A stretch of 64,000 bases of DNA from Albugo candida (lineage: Eukaryota; Oomycota; Peronosporomycetes; Albuginales), in assembly GCA_040437565.1 (NCBI GenBank), contig JBDOQK010000086.1, positions 17,926-81,925 on the forward strand, written 5' to 3'. A program made the position numbers and the translations under genes. The first letter of the stretch is position 1; every line of letters starts with the position of its first letter. Below the pieces are notes generated by a model. It was not told the origin of the DNA. It saw nothing but the letters and a program-made list of their open reading frames with translations, and did not search any database. Positions 49,554 to 61,130 of this stretch are shown here, piece by piece.

Positions 49554-51512
49554 TCGTCCCTAAAATGAAATTATAACCCCTTGTAATCGCGCCGAGATTT
49601 ATCACTTTATAATGCTGGTTGCCCAAAGGATGCCGAAAAGCACACGTTTGTTGAGAAAAGCGCCATCAAGACCACTTTCTCTTCCACATCTCACTAGACA
49701 AGACGGCATGGAAGTGTGCATACCGAAATATGAGGACTCTGCATGCACATAAAGGTTTTTTGTAGCTTCTGAGTTAACGTTGATGGTTCCAAATCGTTTT
49801 ATCTAAAGTATGCCATTTCGATCGTGCATTTTTCCATACTTTAGTTGTCGGTACATGTCATCGCCCGCGAGGCGACGAAATTGGCGACATACATCAATGT
49901 CATCTATACTGGAGCCATCACTAATCTGGATGCCCATTCAGTTTTTATTTGTGACTTCAAAAAACCGAAAAAGTACGACACAAAGGATTTTATAATCACG
50001 TGTCATGTTGTTTCAGCAGCATCAAATATCATTGTTAGATTCTCGGTAATGTGATACTCTCCGATATCATGTTACGAGCAAAACATTTATCTGTGTGTTG
50101 CGAATTCTGTTGCAACGACAAGCGCGTGCAGATCAATATTTTGTATGCAGCCTATTTGCACTTTATTGAATAAAACCGGGAAGAAATAGGTCGCTATTGG
50201 AGGCAGAAAACAACTTTTTTCAGCACCGAGTAAGATGGGAATAAAATTCTAAGGCTGGAAGTAGAGCCGCGTACCGCGGAAACTAATACGAGAGAACTTA
50301 TATGACACGTCAGCTTCAAGACTTAGCCAAGTAATGTAAATCTCAGTAGATTATGAGATAACTCAACTGTATATATGTATTTGCTATAGCAGATAACAAC
50401 ATTGTGCAAAACCGTGGACGCGAAAACATTTATTTTTCTTTCTGACAATCCATCTATAATATATACGTTGGAGGATGGTGAAGTGAGAGCGTATCAGAAA
50501 ATGGTCGGTCACATCCTTCAACATCGATCTGATCATTCTCTCCCTTATAAAATCCTAAACACAATCTTCAGACAAAGAGCTCTTACTTACTCCTCAAGCC
50601 TATGCTAATGCACACACTCATCAAAGACGTAGCTGCTATTTGGTCGTTCTTGTCGCGTATCCGACATCTCGCGCACGCTCAACAAAATTAGGTGAATTTC
50701 TTTATCTAATCTGCTCGTTTATGCTGAATTCAGCTCACACTCATCGATGAGAAATCCGCTCTTTACTCGTTCTACTCGCTTGTGCAATATTACAATATTG
50801 TACTGTAAAACTCTCGCTTACATATGGTGATGCATTCTGGTGCGTTGCGTTCACTTGAGGTATAACGCAAGATGACATAGAGAGAGTTTGTACCCTCAAG
50901 ACAAACGAGACCTAATGCATAAGGCAGGTTGAATATATATATATAGAGAGATTGGTTGTTAGTTCACTATTANNNNNNNNNNNNNNNNNNNNNNNNNNNN
51001 NNNNNNNNNNNNNNNNNNNNNNNNNNNNNNNNNNNNNNNNNNNNNNNNNNNNNNNNNNNNNNNNNNNNNNNNAAGGCAGGTTGAATATATATATATAGAG
51101 AGATTGGTTGTTAGTTCACTATTAGCTAAGCTAAGCCTATACCGCAGTTTCTTTACCGTTTGTATAGCAATTTCGTACACCGAATTTGGGCGTATGCAAT
51201 CTTCTGATGTTCTCCAAGCATTCCCTATGGAAAGTGTGGGTGTTAGCAACATGAGTTTTTGACCTTTTTTTTTCAACAAATGCAAAGGGAGGTAAGCCAC
51301 GCTTTCCCCAACTCAACACCGTACTTTAGCGGATACTTTGCTCGACGTATTTCAGGCTTGCCATGAACTCTAGTAAGCTTCGACCGATCGCGCAGGAGCA
51401 AATACAATTGCGGAATCATAGTCAACTCGCTCTTTACCTTTGTGTTCATATCCCTTCCTCGTTTGAGAGTGCATAGCCAAACTTATTCCTGTAAGCCGCA
51501 AACCATCCTCAA
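49554..51512. other. Anonymous stretch, no supported gene
   Basis: Open pieces at 49845-50054 and 50402-50608 look mildly coding-like but are unassigned. A short TA/GA microsatellite lies at 50933-50950. A 52-bp direct copy flanks the gap 50973-51072 (50921-50972 and 51073-51124). Confidence 0.4.
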
Positions 51513-51662
51513 ATGTTACACAGTTTTTTCATTAGTAAGTATAGGCTTTGTTTCAGAGGTAATGAAGGGTTGGTGCAGAAACCTTGTCCTGTACTCAATG
51601 TGAATCACAATTTTGGCTTGATTACCATTCATTTTTCGATTTCCCAGCAAGCACCGACACAA

Positions 51663-52226
51663 ATGGTATCTCTAACAATTATGGTCGTTGAGTCTTTCGC
51701 ACTGATTCTTTTGCATCTGAACAAAACGATGGCAATAAATTACGCACTATCGACTTCCATAAGCGAACGCAGACTTGAAGCCAAGCTCATAAAGCCTTCG
51801 AAGGACAAAGCTGCGCTCATACTGTATCAGGAGAACGAAGGTTGTCAAAGACTGAGTTATACATATGACCCCACTTTCAACTTCAGCCAGACATGCGTGC
51901 GTAATGCCGGATACCCGGGAATTCTCTATACAAAATTTCCAGTACCCAATTGTGCCGAGCAATTTGTTGAATACTGCACATATGTTGCGCTGGTTTTAGA
52001 ACAACCTGAGGATTGGTTTTCCATCGAATCCGATCTCAGAATATTTTTCCAGCCCCAACTCGAAATGGATTCTCCCTCGTACGAGAAAGAGGTCAGAAGC
52101 TTCACAGACAGCTTATTTACAAGGCCTGAGAATGTCCTGCTAAGTAGCTCTGAGGTAGCATGTCTCGGTTTTCTCCTGTCGTATAATTCCACATATTGTG
52201 CCACACTTCCGCCTATCAGTAAATAA
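51663..52226 (+). CDS. Small secreted Cys-containing protein, effector candidate
   Basis: The frame is open from 51513, but the ATG at 51663 is chosen because it places a signal peptide at the start (MVSLTIMVVESFALILLHLN, likely cut after TMA, residues 22-24). The mature part is about 163 residues with six cysteines, CQRL near residue 61 and CAT near residue 180 among them, consistent with disulphides in the apoplast. It has two N-x-S/T sites (NFS, NST) and acidic patches. No CHXC, no RXLR and no known domain. It lies between the MULE and the housekeeping block, 0.65 kb upstream of the APC5 gene and on the same strand. If the 51513 start were used the signal peptide would be internal. Confidence 0.5.
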   Translation: MVSLTIMVVESFALILLHLNKTMAINYALSTSISERRLEAKLIKPSKDKAALILYQENEGCQRLSYTYDPTFNFSQTCVRNAGYPGILYTKFPVPNCAEQFVEYCTYVALVLEQPEDWFSIESDLRIFFQPQLEMDSPSYEKEVRSFTDSLFTRPENVLLSSSEVACLGFLLSYNSTYCATLPPISK

Positions 52227-52758
52227 TACACTTTACGCTTGTCATTCATATCTGTCAGCACTTTGACGTTAAGCAATCTATCTCGTTAACTTTCAACATT
52301 TATAAATAATACATGCTCTTGTCCGCGATAAAGTATGTGAAATGTAGGGTACCATAAAAAGCGAACGATGCTATCATGATCAGTAGCCATAGATTATTAT
52401 TGTCTATTGAGAAGAGATTTATTGGATTGTACAAAAGAAATGACTGTTTTACTTCACGAGGAGGCATTCAAGTACTTTGTCCAGTGATAGCTCAAAAGCC
52501 GCTGAGCTTCGCCACTCATAGCATCGCTAGATATGTGAAACAATTAGTTCCATAAGGCAGGTGCAAAACTCCCACGGGAAGCCATGTTATACATGTTTCA
52601 CTTTCTACAATAGTGTCAAAACATTTTAAAATAGATGGAGAATCATATTCATGTATGTCAGGCTTTCATCACTTCTATATTTCACCAAGAGGATCTATTC
52701 GCGTAGATTAGACTCTATAGCTATACTATAATCGCATACTTGTAGAAGGTTTTGCTGA
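52227..52758. other. Intergenic, upstream of APC5
   Basis: No gene. It should hold the APC5 promoter and possibly a first exon. I see no recognisable core promoter element. Confidence 0.4.
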
Positions 52759-52872
52759 TGCCGACATGTCAAAAGGGACATATCTGTGTCCTTATTCCAA
52801 CGTTTCCATACATTTGATGATTTCATTGCATCGAGTTCGTCTAATCGCTTATGTACGGTACAACTAACGGGT

Positions 52873-55464
52873 ATGGACGCACGGCACTGCGTGGATGGAC
52901 AAGCGATGATTCTCTGTCTTTTGATACGTTTCTATCTCCAGTCAGAGCTCACAAATGTGTCTGAAGAAACACGGTCGACGATTACAAGCAAAGGGCGAAT
53001 GGAACTGATAGTTTTTCTTTCACATTTGATCCAATCGACAAAGAAGTCTCGCTCAGGATATGCGGAGATAAAACGTCAATTAGGGATTGCTATAAGCTCC
53101 GTGGAAGATCAAAACAGGATTGCGAGGTGGTTGGAGAGTACAATTTCGTGTGCAATGAACTCGCTACATAGTCTGAATGAGCTTGTCGATAGCCTTAGCG
53201 ATTTGATTACATCGGACGCAACAACTTTGAGCCCACCATTATGTGACTCCAACGATGGGTTACTTATCGGTAAAGTGTCAACGACAAGCTTATTTGGTGT
53301 TTTTCTTCGGAACTTTAGCTTTCAAGTAAATCGACAACTCTTTGATGGTTTGACTCGCCTCTACGACGTAATGTCATCGTATATTGAAAGTGACCAGAAG
53401 GCAAACACAAAGCCCCAACAACGAAATAATCATTATGGAAGCTTGGATGCGGATGATCAAGGATGCATGCGATTCATTCCACATCGTGCACAGGGGCTCA
53501 CAGGATGGTCTTTTGCGTCTCAACAGATACGAACTGACGATGTGTTTGATTTGTACTGCAAGAATGTTGAGTCTGGCGATTATCCGAACGCCTTAGATAC
53601 GTTACATCGATATCACGACCTGGCGTTCAAAGACCGGGTCACTGAAAATACAACTAATATTGCCTGCAGCAAGACTGTATCAAACTCTGTCGGAATGCAG
53701 TATGCGGCATTGAATGTCGCCGCTTTACAGGTTGCGATGCACTGTTACGAGAGTGCTTATGAAGCTCTACAAGAGTCCATCAAAGTTGCAGAGCAACACG
53801 GAGACCATCTCTGTGTTGCGTTGGCATTACTCTGGTTATTCAAAATCCAGCACAAGTCGGGAAAAAATTTCCAAAGCACAATGTCTACCCTTCAAACATG
53901 GAGCACAGAGGCCGTTTCGACAAAGCCTCGAGCAGTAAGGATAATGGTGACTTTAGCGCAGTTGGAGTCTTTACTTTGTGCATCTGGAAAGGTCAAGTTG
54001 GAGGACGATATTATCCAGGAATGTATAAGATTACTTCCTAATGTTACAAAACCAACAACATATCCACTCAAAATATGGCTCAATTTCGGTGGAGCGCTAC
54101 GATCTCTTATGGAAATGTCTGACACGAGTTGTGCATTAGGCGAGGTTACATCAAGAAACACCGGTCAGCTCAATCGGATGCGTAATGGACCATTTGGAAA
54201 ACATATTCGAAACAATGCATCCACTGACAACCAATTGGGTTCCGGCTTGGCTTGGCTAACTTCTAGCAAAGCTACTTTGGAAGTACTTTGGCAGTTGACA
54301 GGTAGAGCATTCGTGGATACTTCAGTGCTCTTACGCATGTTTGGCAACCAGCATCTAGCAAGGATATTCAATCAGATATATGCAAAGTGCTACTCCGACA
54401 CTGCAACCATTGCCGATCTTGCCAGCGTTGTAGCAGAACTAGCCATGTACCAAACGTTGGACGAGCCAGTCATCAGCAAAGTTTTCGTATACGAGAAATC
54501 GATACGTTTTCTGATCGAACAAGCGCATGCATATCCAGGGTTAGTGAATCAGCGAGCTTTCCAATGTTGTACACATCGAATGTTCTTCAACTGGGCTTTG
54601 AATCGACACGAGTATATCCGAGCACGCGTGCATAGTGATGCGCTTATATCTCTTTGCCTAATTCGAGACGATCTCTCTGCGCATATAACTGCTCGAATGA
54701 CCATAGTAAGCTTACAAAGATCACAAAGGCTTTTTGAGGCGGCATTGAGATCGCTCGCATCATTGGAAACGATATGTCGACGACAATCCTGGACGTACCT
54801 TGTTTGTGACATTACGATACAGAAATATGAACTGAAATTTGAAGCTAATTCGCGGCAAAGTCTCTCAATAATGGAAGACGTGATTGCATGCGTGACGATA
54901 TGCGAGGGCCATGAATTTTCACTTTTAATAGCGAGAGCAAAGTTATTACTTGCAAAAATGTACGCGGTTATGGGACGATGGAACCTCACTGATTCAATAC
55001 TGATGGAAAATATATCTGTTGTCCTGGAGAACGGAAGCTTGCAGCTTCAAGGCCACTACTTATTGATGCTGTGCAAGTCCAAATTCACCAAACTTCAGAC
55101 ATGGGGACAAGATCTTCACTCTCCGAAACAAAAGTGTGATATTTGGACGGACCTGCTCAAAGCGCTTGATCATGCTTCTGCAAAGTTTGTCCTCATACAA
55201 GACGTGCATTCCTTGAAAGAAACACATTACTTAAGAGCGTTGTTGTACAATCACATGGAACGATGCGAACACGAAACTCTAATGACTTGTGGGGATCACG
55301 ATCCAGGAACGAAGGAGATAGCGGCATCTAAATTCTTCAAGCTGCAAAGCCAAGAGAGCATCGGGCCAACACGCTGTATTGACTTTATGTATTGTATGGC
55401 AGAACCGGAATCTATATTGCAATTGGTGGAAAAAAGAGCCAACGAAATGACTTGTATCGACTAA
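52873..55464 (+). CDS. APC5: Anaphase-promoting complex subunit 5
   Basis: Scaffold subunit of the APC/C ubiquitin ligase, which drives metaphase-anaphase transition and mitotic exit. One long frame without introns runs from about 52759 to 55464. Residue numbers here count from the first in-frame ATG at 52873. TSLFGVFLRNFSFQV lies near 140, the family block ALDTLHRYHDLAF near 240, and YAALNVAALQVAMHCYESAY near 277. GDHLCVALALLWL near 311 is followed by TPR helices to the C-terminus. Length (864 residues; 892 or slightly more if initiated upstream) fits the family. No in-frame ATG exists between the stop at 52756 and 52873, although about 30 upstream codons look coding (DDFIASSSSNRLCTVQLT), so a small first exon or an upstream break is possible. 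Intact otherwise. Confidence 0.9.
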   Translation: MDARHCVDGQAMILCLLIRFYLQSELTNVSEETRSTITSKGRMELIVFLSHLIQSTKKSRSGYAEIKRQLGIAISSVEDQNRIARWLESTISCAMNSLHSLNELVDSLSDLITSDATTLSPPLCDSNDGLLIGKVSTTSLFGVFLRNFSFQVNRQLFDGLTRLYDVMSSYIESDQKANTKPQQRNNHYGSLDADDQGCMRFIPHRAQGLTGWSFASQQIRTDDVFDLYCKNVESGDYPNALDTLHRYHDLAFKDRVTENTTNIACSKTVSNSVGMQYAALNVAALQVAMHCYESAYEALQESIKVAEQHGDHLCVALALLWLFKIQHKSGKNFQSTMSTLQTWSTEAVSTKPRAVRIMVTLAQLESLLCASGKVKLEDDIIQECIRLLPNVTKPTTYPLKIWLNFGGALRSLMEMSDTSCALGEVTSRNTGQLNRMRNGPFGKHIRNNASTDNQLGSGLAWLTSSKATLEVLWQLTGRAFVDTSVLLRMFGNQHLARIFNQIYAKCYSDTATIADLASVVAELAMYQTLDEPVISKVFVYEKSIRFLIEQAHAYPGLVNQRAFQCCTHRMFFNWALNRHEYIRARVHSDALISLCLIRDDLSAHITARMTIVSLQRSQRLFEAALRSLASLETICRRQSWTYLVCDITIQKYELKFEANSRQSLSIMEDVIACVTICEGHEFSLLIARAKLLLAKMYAVMGRWNLTDSILMENISVVLENGSLQLQGHYLLMLCKSKFTKLQTWGQDLHSPKQKCDIWTDLLKALDHASAKFVLIQDVHSLKETHYLRALLYNHMERCEHETLMTCGDHDPGTKEIAASKFFKLQSQESIGPTRCIDFMYCMAEPESILQLVEKRANEMTCID

Positions 55465-55564
55465 TTTAAGCTAATTAATGAAGTGGAAATGCGATTGGTC
55501 ACTCTAGCGTCTCGTCCCGTCAAAAATATCTACATAGAGCTACAGAGCAGTGGATCCAGCGATC

Positions 55565-56556
55565 ATGTCGTGGACAGAATACAAAAAATGGGCGGATATG
55601 CAAGAATACAAAATACTGAGTTGGTTTGATGAATCAGAGCAGTACCTTTTATCGCCTATGCGCCACTATCCGCTCGCTGACTTTGCAACAGCAATCGCGA
55701 TCTGCATTGGCTACGTGACTTTTGTTATTATCGGAACGGTATGCGTTATCTGAAGTACTGATTAATGTTACGGGCTCACCGTGTTTTCATTACAGATAAT
55801 AATGAAAGCTGCTTTTCCCAAATTCAACACGAAACCTATTCAATTCTTGTACAATCCGATCCAAGTTGTGTTATGCTCTTATATGTGCGTTGAAGCTGGT
55901 ATCCAGGCCTATAGACATGTAATGCGTACTTTGATGGGATCGGAACATTAGACCAATTTGGATACGTGTATGTAGGGATACAGCTTGATGCCGTGCAATG
56001 CGTATAATCATAGAAAGCCGGTCATGGGGAACGTCCTGTACATGTTTTATTTGTCGAAAATTCTGGATTTTACGGACACTCTGTTTATTGTGCTCGGCAA
56101 AAAGTGGAATCAGCTGTCATTTCTTCATGTCTACCATCACTTGACCATTTTTATTGTATGTCATGTGTTAACCTTCTCATATTGATCCGCTGACACTTTT
56201 TCACATGCACCTAGGTCTACTTTCTCAATCTCCGACTGGCTTATGATGGCGACGTCTATGCCACAATAATTTTAAATGGCTTTATCCACGCTATCATGTA
56301 CATGTACTATTTCGTTAGTGCTCATACGCGCGACATCTGGTGGAAAAGATATCTCACCACCTTGCAAATGACTCAATTTGTACTGATGAATGTTCAAGGA
56401 TACATGACAGTAAAGAAGAATTGCGACGGAATGCCGGTCAAGATACTACTTCTCTACTTGGTTTACATTCACTCCTTATTCTGGTTATTCATGAACTTCT
56501 TTATCAAGTCATATCACACGGACACTCGTGATATGAAGCAAGCAAAAAGGCTTTAG
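55565..56556 (+). CDS. ELO-family fatty acid elongase (PUFA type)
   Basis: Very-long-chain fatty acid condensing enzyme (3-ketoacyl-CoA synthase) of the ER membrane. Four exons join cleanly: 55565-55738, 55796-55918, 55976-56155 and 56215-56556. The introns are 57, 57 and 59 nt with GTATGC/TACAG, GTAATG/TGTAG and GTATGT/CCTAG ends. The product is 272 residues. ELO marks in order: KILDFTDTLFIVL, the HVYHH box, NGFIHAIMYMYYF and MTQFVLMNVQGY. HVYHH, rather than HWYHH or HWFHH, points to the polyunsaturated-acid elongase branch. Several hydrophobic helices are visible and the C-terminus is basic (KQAKRL). It follows APC5 by 100 bp on the same strand. Intact. Confidence 0.93.
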
Positions 56557-56955
56557 CGAGGATGTGAGGATATTCTTATTTGCCGAGTAAATAAACTTTC
56601 TTTGCCTTTTGCCCCTGGTATAATCTATTATAGTACTATAGCTATTCCACCGTGAGATTGAGTGTATGCTGCAGCAATGTTGTGAATAGCTAAGCAACGA
56701 CTGAAATCGTACGACAAAATGAAACGAAACGCGCTACGCTAATGATTTGGAAATTATCCAAATTGATATTTAAGATTTTGTAAATTCTAATGAATTCAGT
56801 GATACTCTCTTCCTATTACAAAAAATAGTCTCACTGCACATCTCCAAATGAAAGGCTCATCATTTGTTTTAACATAAATATAAATGCGTCGACTGCTGTA
56901 TTCGATCGATGGGCTCTATCGTACCAATCTGTTTTTGATTTTACGGGGAAAATAA
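56557..56955. other. Intergenic
   Basis: AT-rich, no gene recognised. The 3' flank of the elongase. Confidence 0.5.
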
Positions 56956-57264
56956 ATGTTATGTCTCGCTCTGGCGTATTATTCAACGATTTATGCTTTC
57001 GCTCCTTGGAAAGGTGATAGAAAAACTTTAATTTATTCGGTCGTAGGATATGCTGGGAATGAATGCGATTTATTTTTTGTGGTTCTCGTAACCTTAATCA
57101 TTGATCATATGAATGTGGATAAAGGAGATTGTCTACATCATCAAGGCGGGCAACAAACTGATGCTTCGAGTGTCTCGTCTGTGCCATCTGTAGCAAGCTG
57201 TACTGTATCGTGTATGCTTATGTGGCGTACAAACGGTCTACGAATGGATTTTGTGCGGGTGTAG
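56956..57264 (+). CDS. Unknown short protein with N-terminal hydrophobic segments
   Basis: A frame of 102 codons from an ATG at 56956. It begins MLCLALAYYSTIYAFAPWKG, then YSVVGYAGNECDLFFVVLVT, giving either a weak signal peptide plus one membrane helix or two helices. The second half is Ser-rich and low in complexity (SSVSSVPSVAS). No family recognised. It could be an exon of a broken membrane-protein gene, since the downstream 57.3-59 kb is full of coding-like debris in changing frames. Confidence 0.25.
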   Translation: MLCLALAYYSTIYAFAPWKGDRKTLIYSVVGYAGNECDLFFVVLVTLIIDHMNVDKGDCLHHQGGQQTDASSVSSVPSVASCTVSCMLMWRTNGLRMDFVRV

Positions 57265-59780
57265 CGCGTGTCATCAGGCGAAATGCTAGCAAAAGTTACG
57301 GCTTCTTTATAGAAGATCTCTATCTATTCCTCCAAGTCCAATTCTCTTCAGAATAGGTCAAATCAAGTAGCTTACAAGCTTTAGCAAAATTTATTAGAGT
57401 CTATTCATCGCCTTTAATGCTAGATAGCAGCTCTGGAGGTAAATCATGCGAATCGACCATTGTTTTTACGAATCACGTATATTGTTGCTACCCACGTCGG
57501 TATGTTAGATGTGTTAAGCCTGCCTGGAGTGAAGCATGGAACTTGTATAGAAGCGATTACTTACACAGGTTTGTGTATTTCAGGAATGACTTTTAGAATC
57601 AGATACACATTTAATTGTTGAGGATACAATCTTCGACGAAAGGAAATTGCAGTCACTCTGTCGCGTTCTTGACGACCGTGGTGTGACTTTTATGACTGTT
57701 TCAACGAACTGACTACTTTGTAGCCTGCAAGCTTCGTTTTGATAGCAAAGAAGCAGGAATGCGAACATCGCCTTCTTATTTTATACAGCATTTTACAAAT
57801 TGGGCAAAGACGCTCGAAGGATTGTATTGCCCATCTGTATTGCGAAATTTAGATACGAGAAAGCCTCCACATTGGAACAAGAAAGAGAGAAATCGTTCAT
57901 CAACTTTACATCAGCTCTGACACAATAGCGCAAAGCTTTGCAATGCGATTCTCATTAGCATAATTTACGATAGAGCATTGAGAGATTTCGTCTATTGGAG
58001 TCTGTAATGGACTTGAACTATTTCCAATAAATCTTGATATGGAGTACACTCGGTTGGAATTGAACTCATCAAATTCTCAAGATTTATCTAGAATCGTGAA
58101 ATATCGCTAGCACTTATGAGTTGTAATCCAGATCGCGGGAATTCCATTACATTCAAATTTCATTTATACCGACCCGACTAAACAGTTGGGTGTGCTTACG
58201 ACGTATTTGACATTTCGTTTTCCCGTACTTGAACGACACTGATCTACTAGTGGTTGCGTGGAGAAGTTGTCAAGCAAGTACCTGAATTGCGCTGCCGGAA
58301 GTGCACACGAGGTACTTCGTTTTAGAATAATTGTGTATTGTACAGAGGAATTATGATTCAGATGCTGCATGAAACTGTCATACTGCTCGGATTCTATTCG
58401 TGTTGATATATCTATGTCATCGTGAGGACCCAAATTATCCAGATACATGGAAACCAACATGCAATCGACATTGTATGAATTTCCCAAACTGAAAATTGCG
58501 TCGGAACTTTTTCTTTATGTCACTTTCTTTCTTCGTGCTCAGTACAACCATTTCCTTGCATTTGACGTCCAAGTAGCACCAGCAATGATTCCGGTCTAGA
58601 TGTACATGATTTGTTGGAAAATGGAGCGATCCAACAAATGCCTAAAAGATTTTGCAATCGGCTTGATGCATCGTCGAACCCTCAAGTCAACGCCATTTAT
58701 CAAATTTGTCCACTGCGAAAGCATGACAGCATTTTCTCATCACCTAAAATATAGTCGTTCGTCGTTTGCACATTACAGATCAGTAAACCGATAAGCGTAC
58801 GACGTATACCAGTCATATACATCATAGGTGTCATGCTAGCGTTATCGCTTTCCATTCCAAGAAAAACTGCAAATGATGGAGGAGCACGAGTCCATGGATG
58901 TTTGGATTTCCTTTCGCGCGATTTTAGCTTACTTTGCCGACGTGTTGAGGTCTGACCGAGAGATCAGGTCTGGCTTTGGTTACAGAGCAACAGAACCACC
59001 AGCAGCCGCTCTTTGAACTCGCCTGTTTTCGGTTGACTCGTCGATAGGCGATCCGTGAATAGCTCCGATCAATTCCTACAGAAACGATTACTGCATCAGA
59101 CCCGCTTTACTCTTTAGACCTCGCCGTACTCTCGAGCGAACAATCCACCAATTTGTTTTTGATAAAATACGATAACTTAGGATCAAGAGCGTTGTTTTAA
59201 AAAGCAGCGTTTGCTGATCTCAGATGCTTTAGTCTTGACGATGACATTCGGCGAGTACAATAGAACCGCGTCGCATCCAAAGCGATGAAACAGAACGGCT
59301 ATACAATGCAATCAATTCGACATCATAGTAAGAAATAAATCATTGACAAGGACACGTTACTAAGTGTCATACTCGGGGAAGCAAATACGGCCCACTCAAT
59401 TACCTTAATGCAACAGCATCTTCCATATCAACCAACACTCCTTCTCATCAGTTAGTTGTGCACCGCATGACATTGTTATGGCATTGAGAGCAGCCGATTC
59501 CAACATTTATCGTTAAGCTTTAGACTCGTGACGCACATTTAGCGTGAGGTCAACACCTTGGAGCCGCCGACTTGACATTCCGAGCAGATATTTGAGAGTC
59601 CGATACAAAATGCAGCTCAAAGTTAGATAGTCGATGTTTTCTGCTCGATAGAACAAGCCATAGATAGTGTGTTGTTGCTGTACTTGTCTACGACGAAGTG
59701 GGCAAGATTGATACCAGCAAGGCACTACGAACCCGTTCAACTTTCAAGACTCGTTGACTGTATCGGCAAGAGATTCTTTT
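57265..59780. other. Coding-like debris, no supported gene
   Basis: Plus-strand runs such as SYFIQHFTNWAKTLEGLYCP (near 57.78 kb) and LDVHDLLENGAIQQMPKRF (near 58.6 kb) alternate with stops. Possibly a decayed gene; no family recognised. Confidence 0.35.
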
Positions 59781-59900
59781 AGAAATAGTGACCGTCAACC
59801 ACCAGCAGCGTCGTCTGTAGTAATGAGGGAGCAAACTTTAAGGATGTCAATCAAGCGACTCTTTCTCATTACGTGAGATAGAATCATCCAAGACTGGCGA

Positions 59901-60172
59901 ATGAACTTGTGGAAAGAAGCCATGCACGCTCTGAAATGTAGCGCCAATAGGAAAATGACTTTTGAAACTGAGCCTACAAGTACGCATGGGTGGCACTTAT
60001 TGTTGTGGAACAATCGCCTTGTAACAAGAAGAGGTGTCCCGGAAATATATTTGCATGGGACCTAAACATCTTTTCCGAACCGTTCTATTCAGACTATGAT
60101 CCGCGCCCAGTTGCAATTGAGCATCCAGTATACATGTTTGGATTTTTAATGGCAATTTCCAAGGATTTCTAG
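59901..60172 (+). CDS. Possible terminal exon of an unknown gene
   Basis: A frame reading AYKYAWVALIVVEQSPCNKK, then FSEPFYSDYDPRPVAIEHPV and MFGFLMAISKDF, stops at 60172, the base next to the last base of the cyclophilin gene on the other strand. Another frame upstream (from an ATG at 59901, MNLWKEAMHALKC) is also open. I cannot join these into a gene and recognise no family. The composition is protein-like. Confidence 0.25.
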
Positions 60173-60922
60173 CTAAATGGTTACTGGCATTGCCTTTATG
60201 ATACGAATAGCTTCTCGCGGGCTGTACCAAATTGGTCAGTAATTTGCGACTTTGAATCTTCAAACACATACCAATCGTTCGGACCAGTAGGAACAAGTCC
60301 CATTCTCTGAATCACTTGCATACCATCGGAGATACGACCAAAAATTGTATGTTTACCATCCAGCCAAGGCGTTGGTGCCAACGTCACAAAAAATTGGCTT
60401 CCATTGGTATTCTTCCCCGCGTTCGCCTTGTGTTCATTTCGTCAGCGGTCAACACTATCAATTAGAGGCAAGAGACTGACTGGCTACCATTGAAACGATG
60501 CCAGCGCCTGTATGCTTTAGCGAAGAATCAATCTCGTCATCAAAGTGCCCTCTACCCAACAAAGCTATCAAACTGGCGATTGTTCCCTGCCGCATTTGAC
60601 GTACCCAAAAATCGATTCTCCGCCGCGACCGGTACCGCTCGGATCACCACCTTGGATCATGAAATCCTATTTCATGCGTGAGCTCTCTTGGCTTTATTCG
60701 TAGTACCTTACTTTGATAATTCGATGGAAAATGGTATTATTATAGTATCCGTTAGAAGCAAGTTGGCTAAAGTTGTGACATGCATTTGGGGCGTTTTGAT
60801 AATACAATTCTACTGTGAAGGTTCCCTGAAAAAAATGAGCTTTACGGGACTCGATATGAAGGGATTACACGCACAATGCTCGTTTCCACCATCACGTGTG
60901 TCACTGGAGGAGAAGACGTCAT
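60173..60922 (-). CDS. PPIL1: PPIL1-like cyclophilin (peptidyl-prolyl isomerase)
   Basis: Six exons on the minus strand join cleanly: 60922-60875, 60825-60712, 60666-60605, 60551-60488, 60426-60272 and 60221-60173. The introns are 49, 45, 53, 61 and 50 nt, all GT-AG. The product is 163 residues, close to human PPIL1 (166). Order of motifs: [28 protein letters not shown] strand with the FHRII catalytic block, [77 protein letters not shown], and the end [16 protein letters not shown]. Catalytic Arg (FHRI), Phe (QFF), Trp (PTPWLDGKH) and His (KHTIF) are present. PPIL1 isomerises prolines in the spliceosome (SKIP/SNW1 partner). Intact and surely functional in form. Confidence 0.93.
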
Positions 60923-61130
60923 TTTCATCCGAAATCGAACCTAAAGGCAAGGTACACCAAGCACTGTATGTAATGGAACAGAGTAGATATCTACGCGCAA
61001 TGGGTGTAAGGCTGGCTCTAGAAGGAAGAGCCAACCATCACAAATAGCTTGTTCGATTCAATATTGCACATTTGCAAGTTTAAAATTGGAATAATACCCA
61101 ACAAGCAACGATAAAGACACAATTATCAGA

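Noticed and set aside
60688-61047. 119-codon plus-strand frame over the cyclophilin
   Set aside because: It is antisense to well-supported cyclophilin exons and introns.
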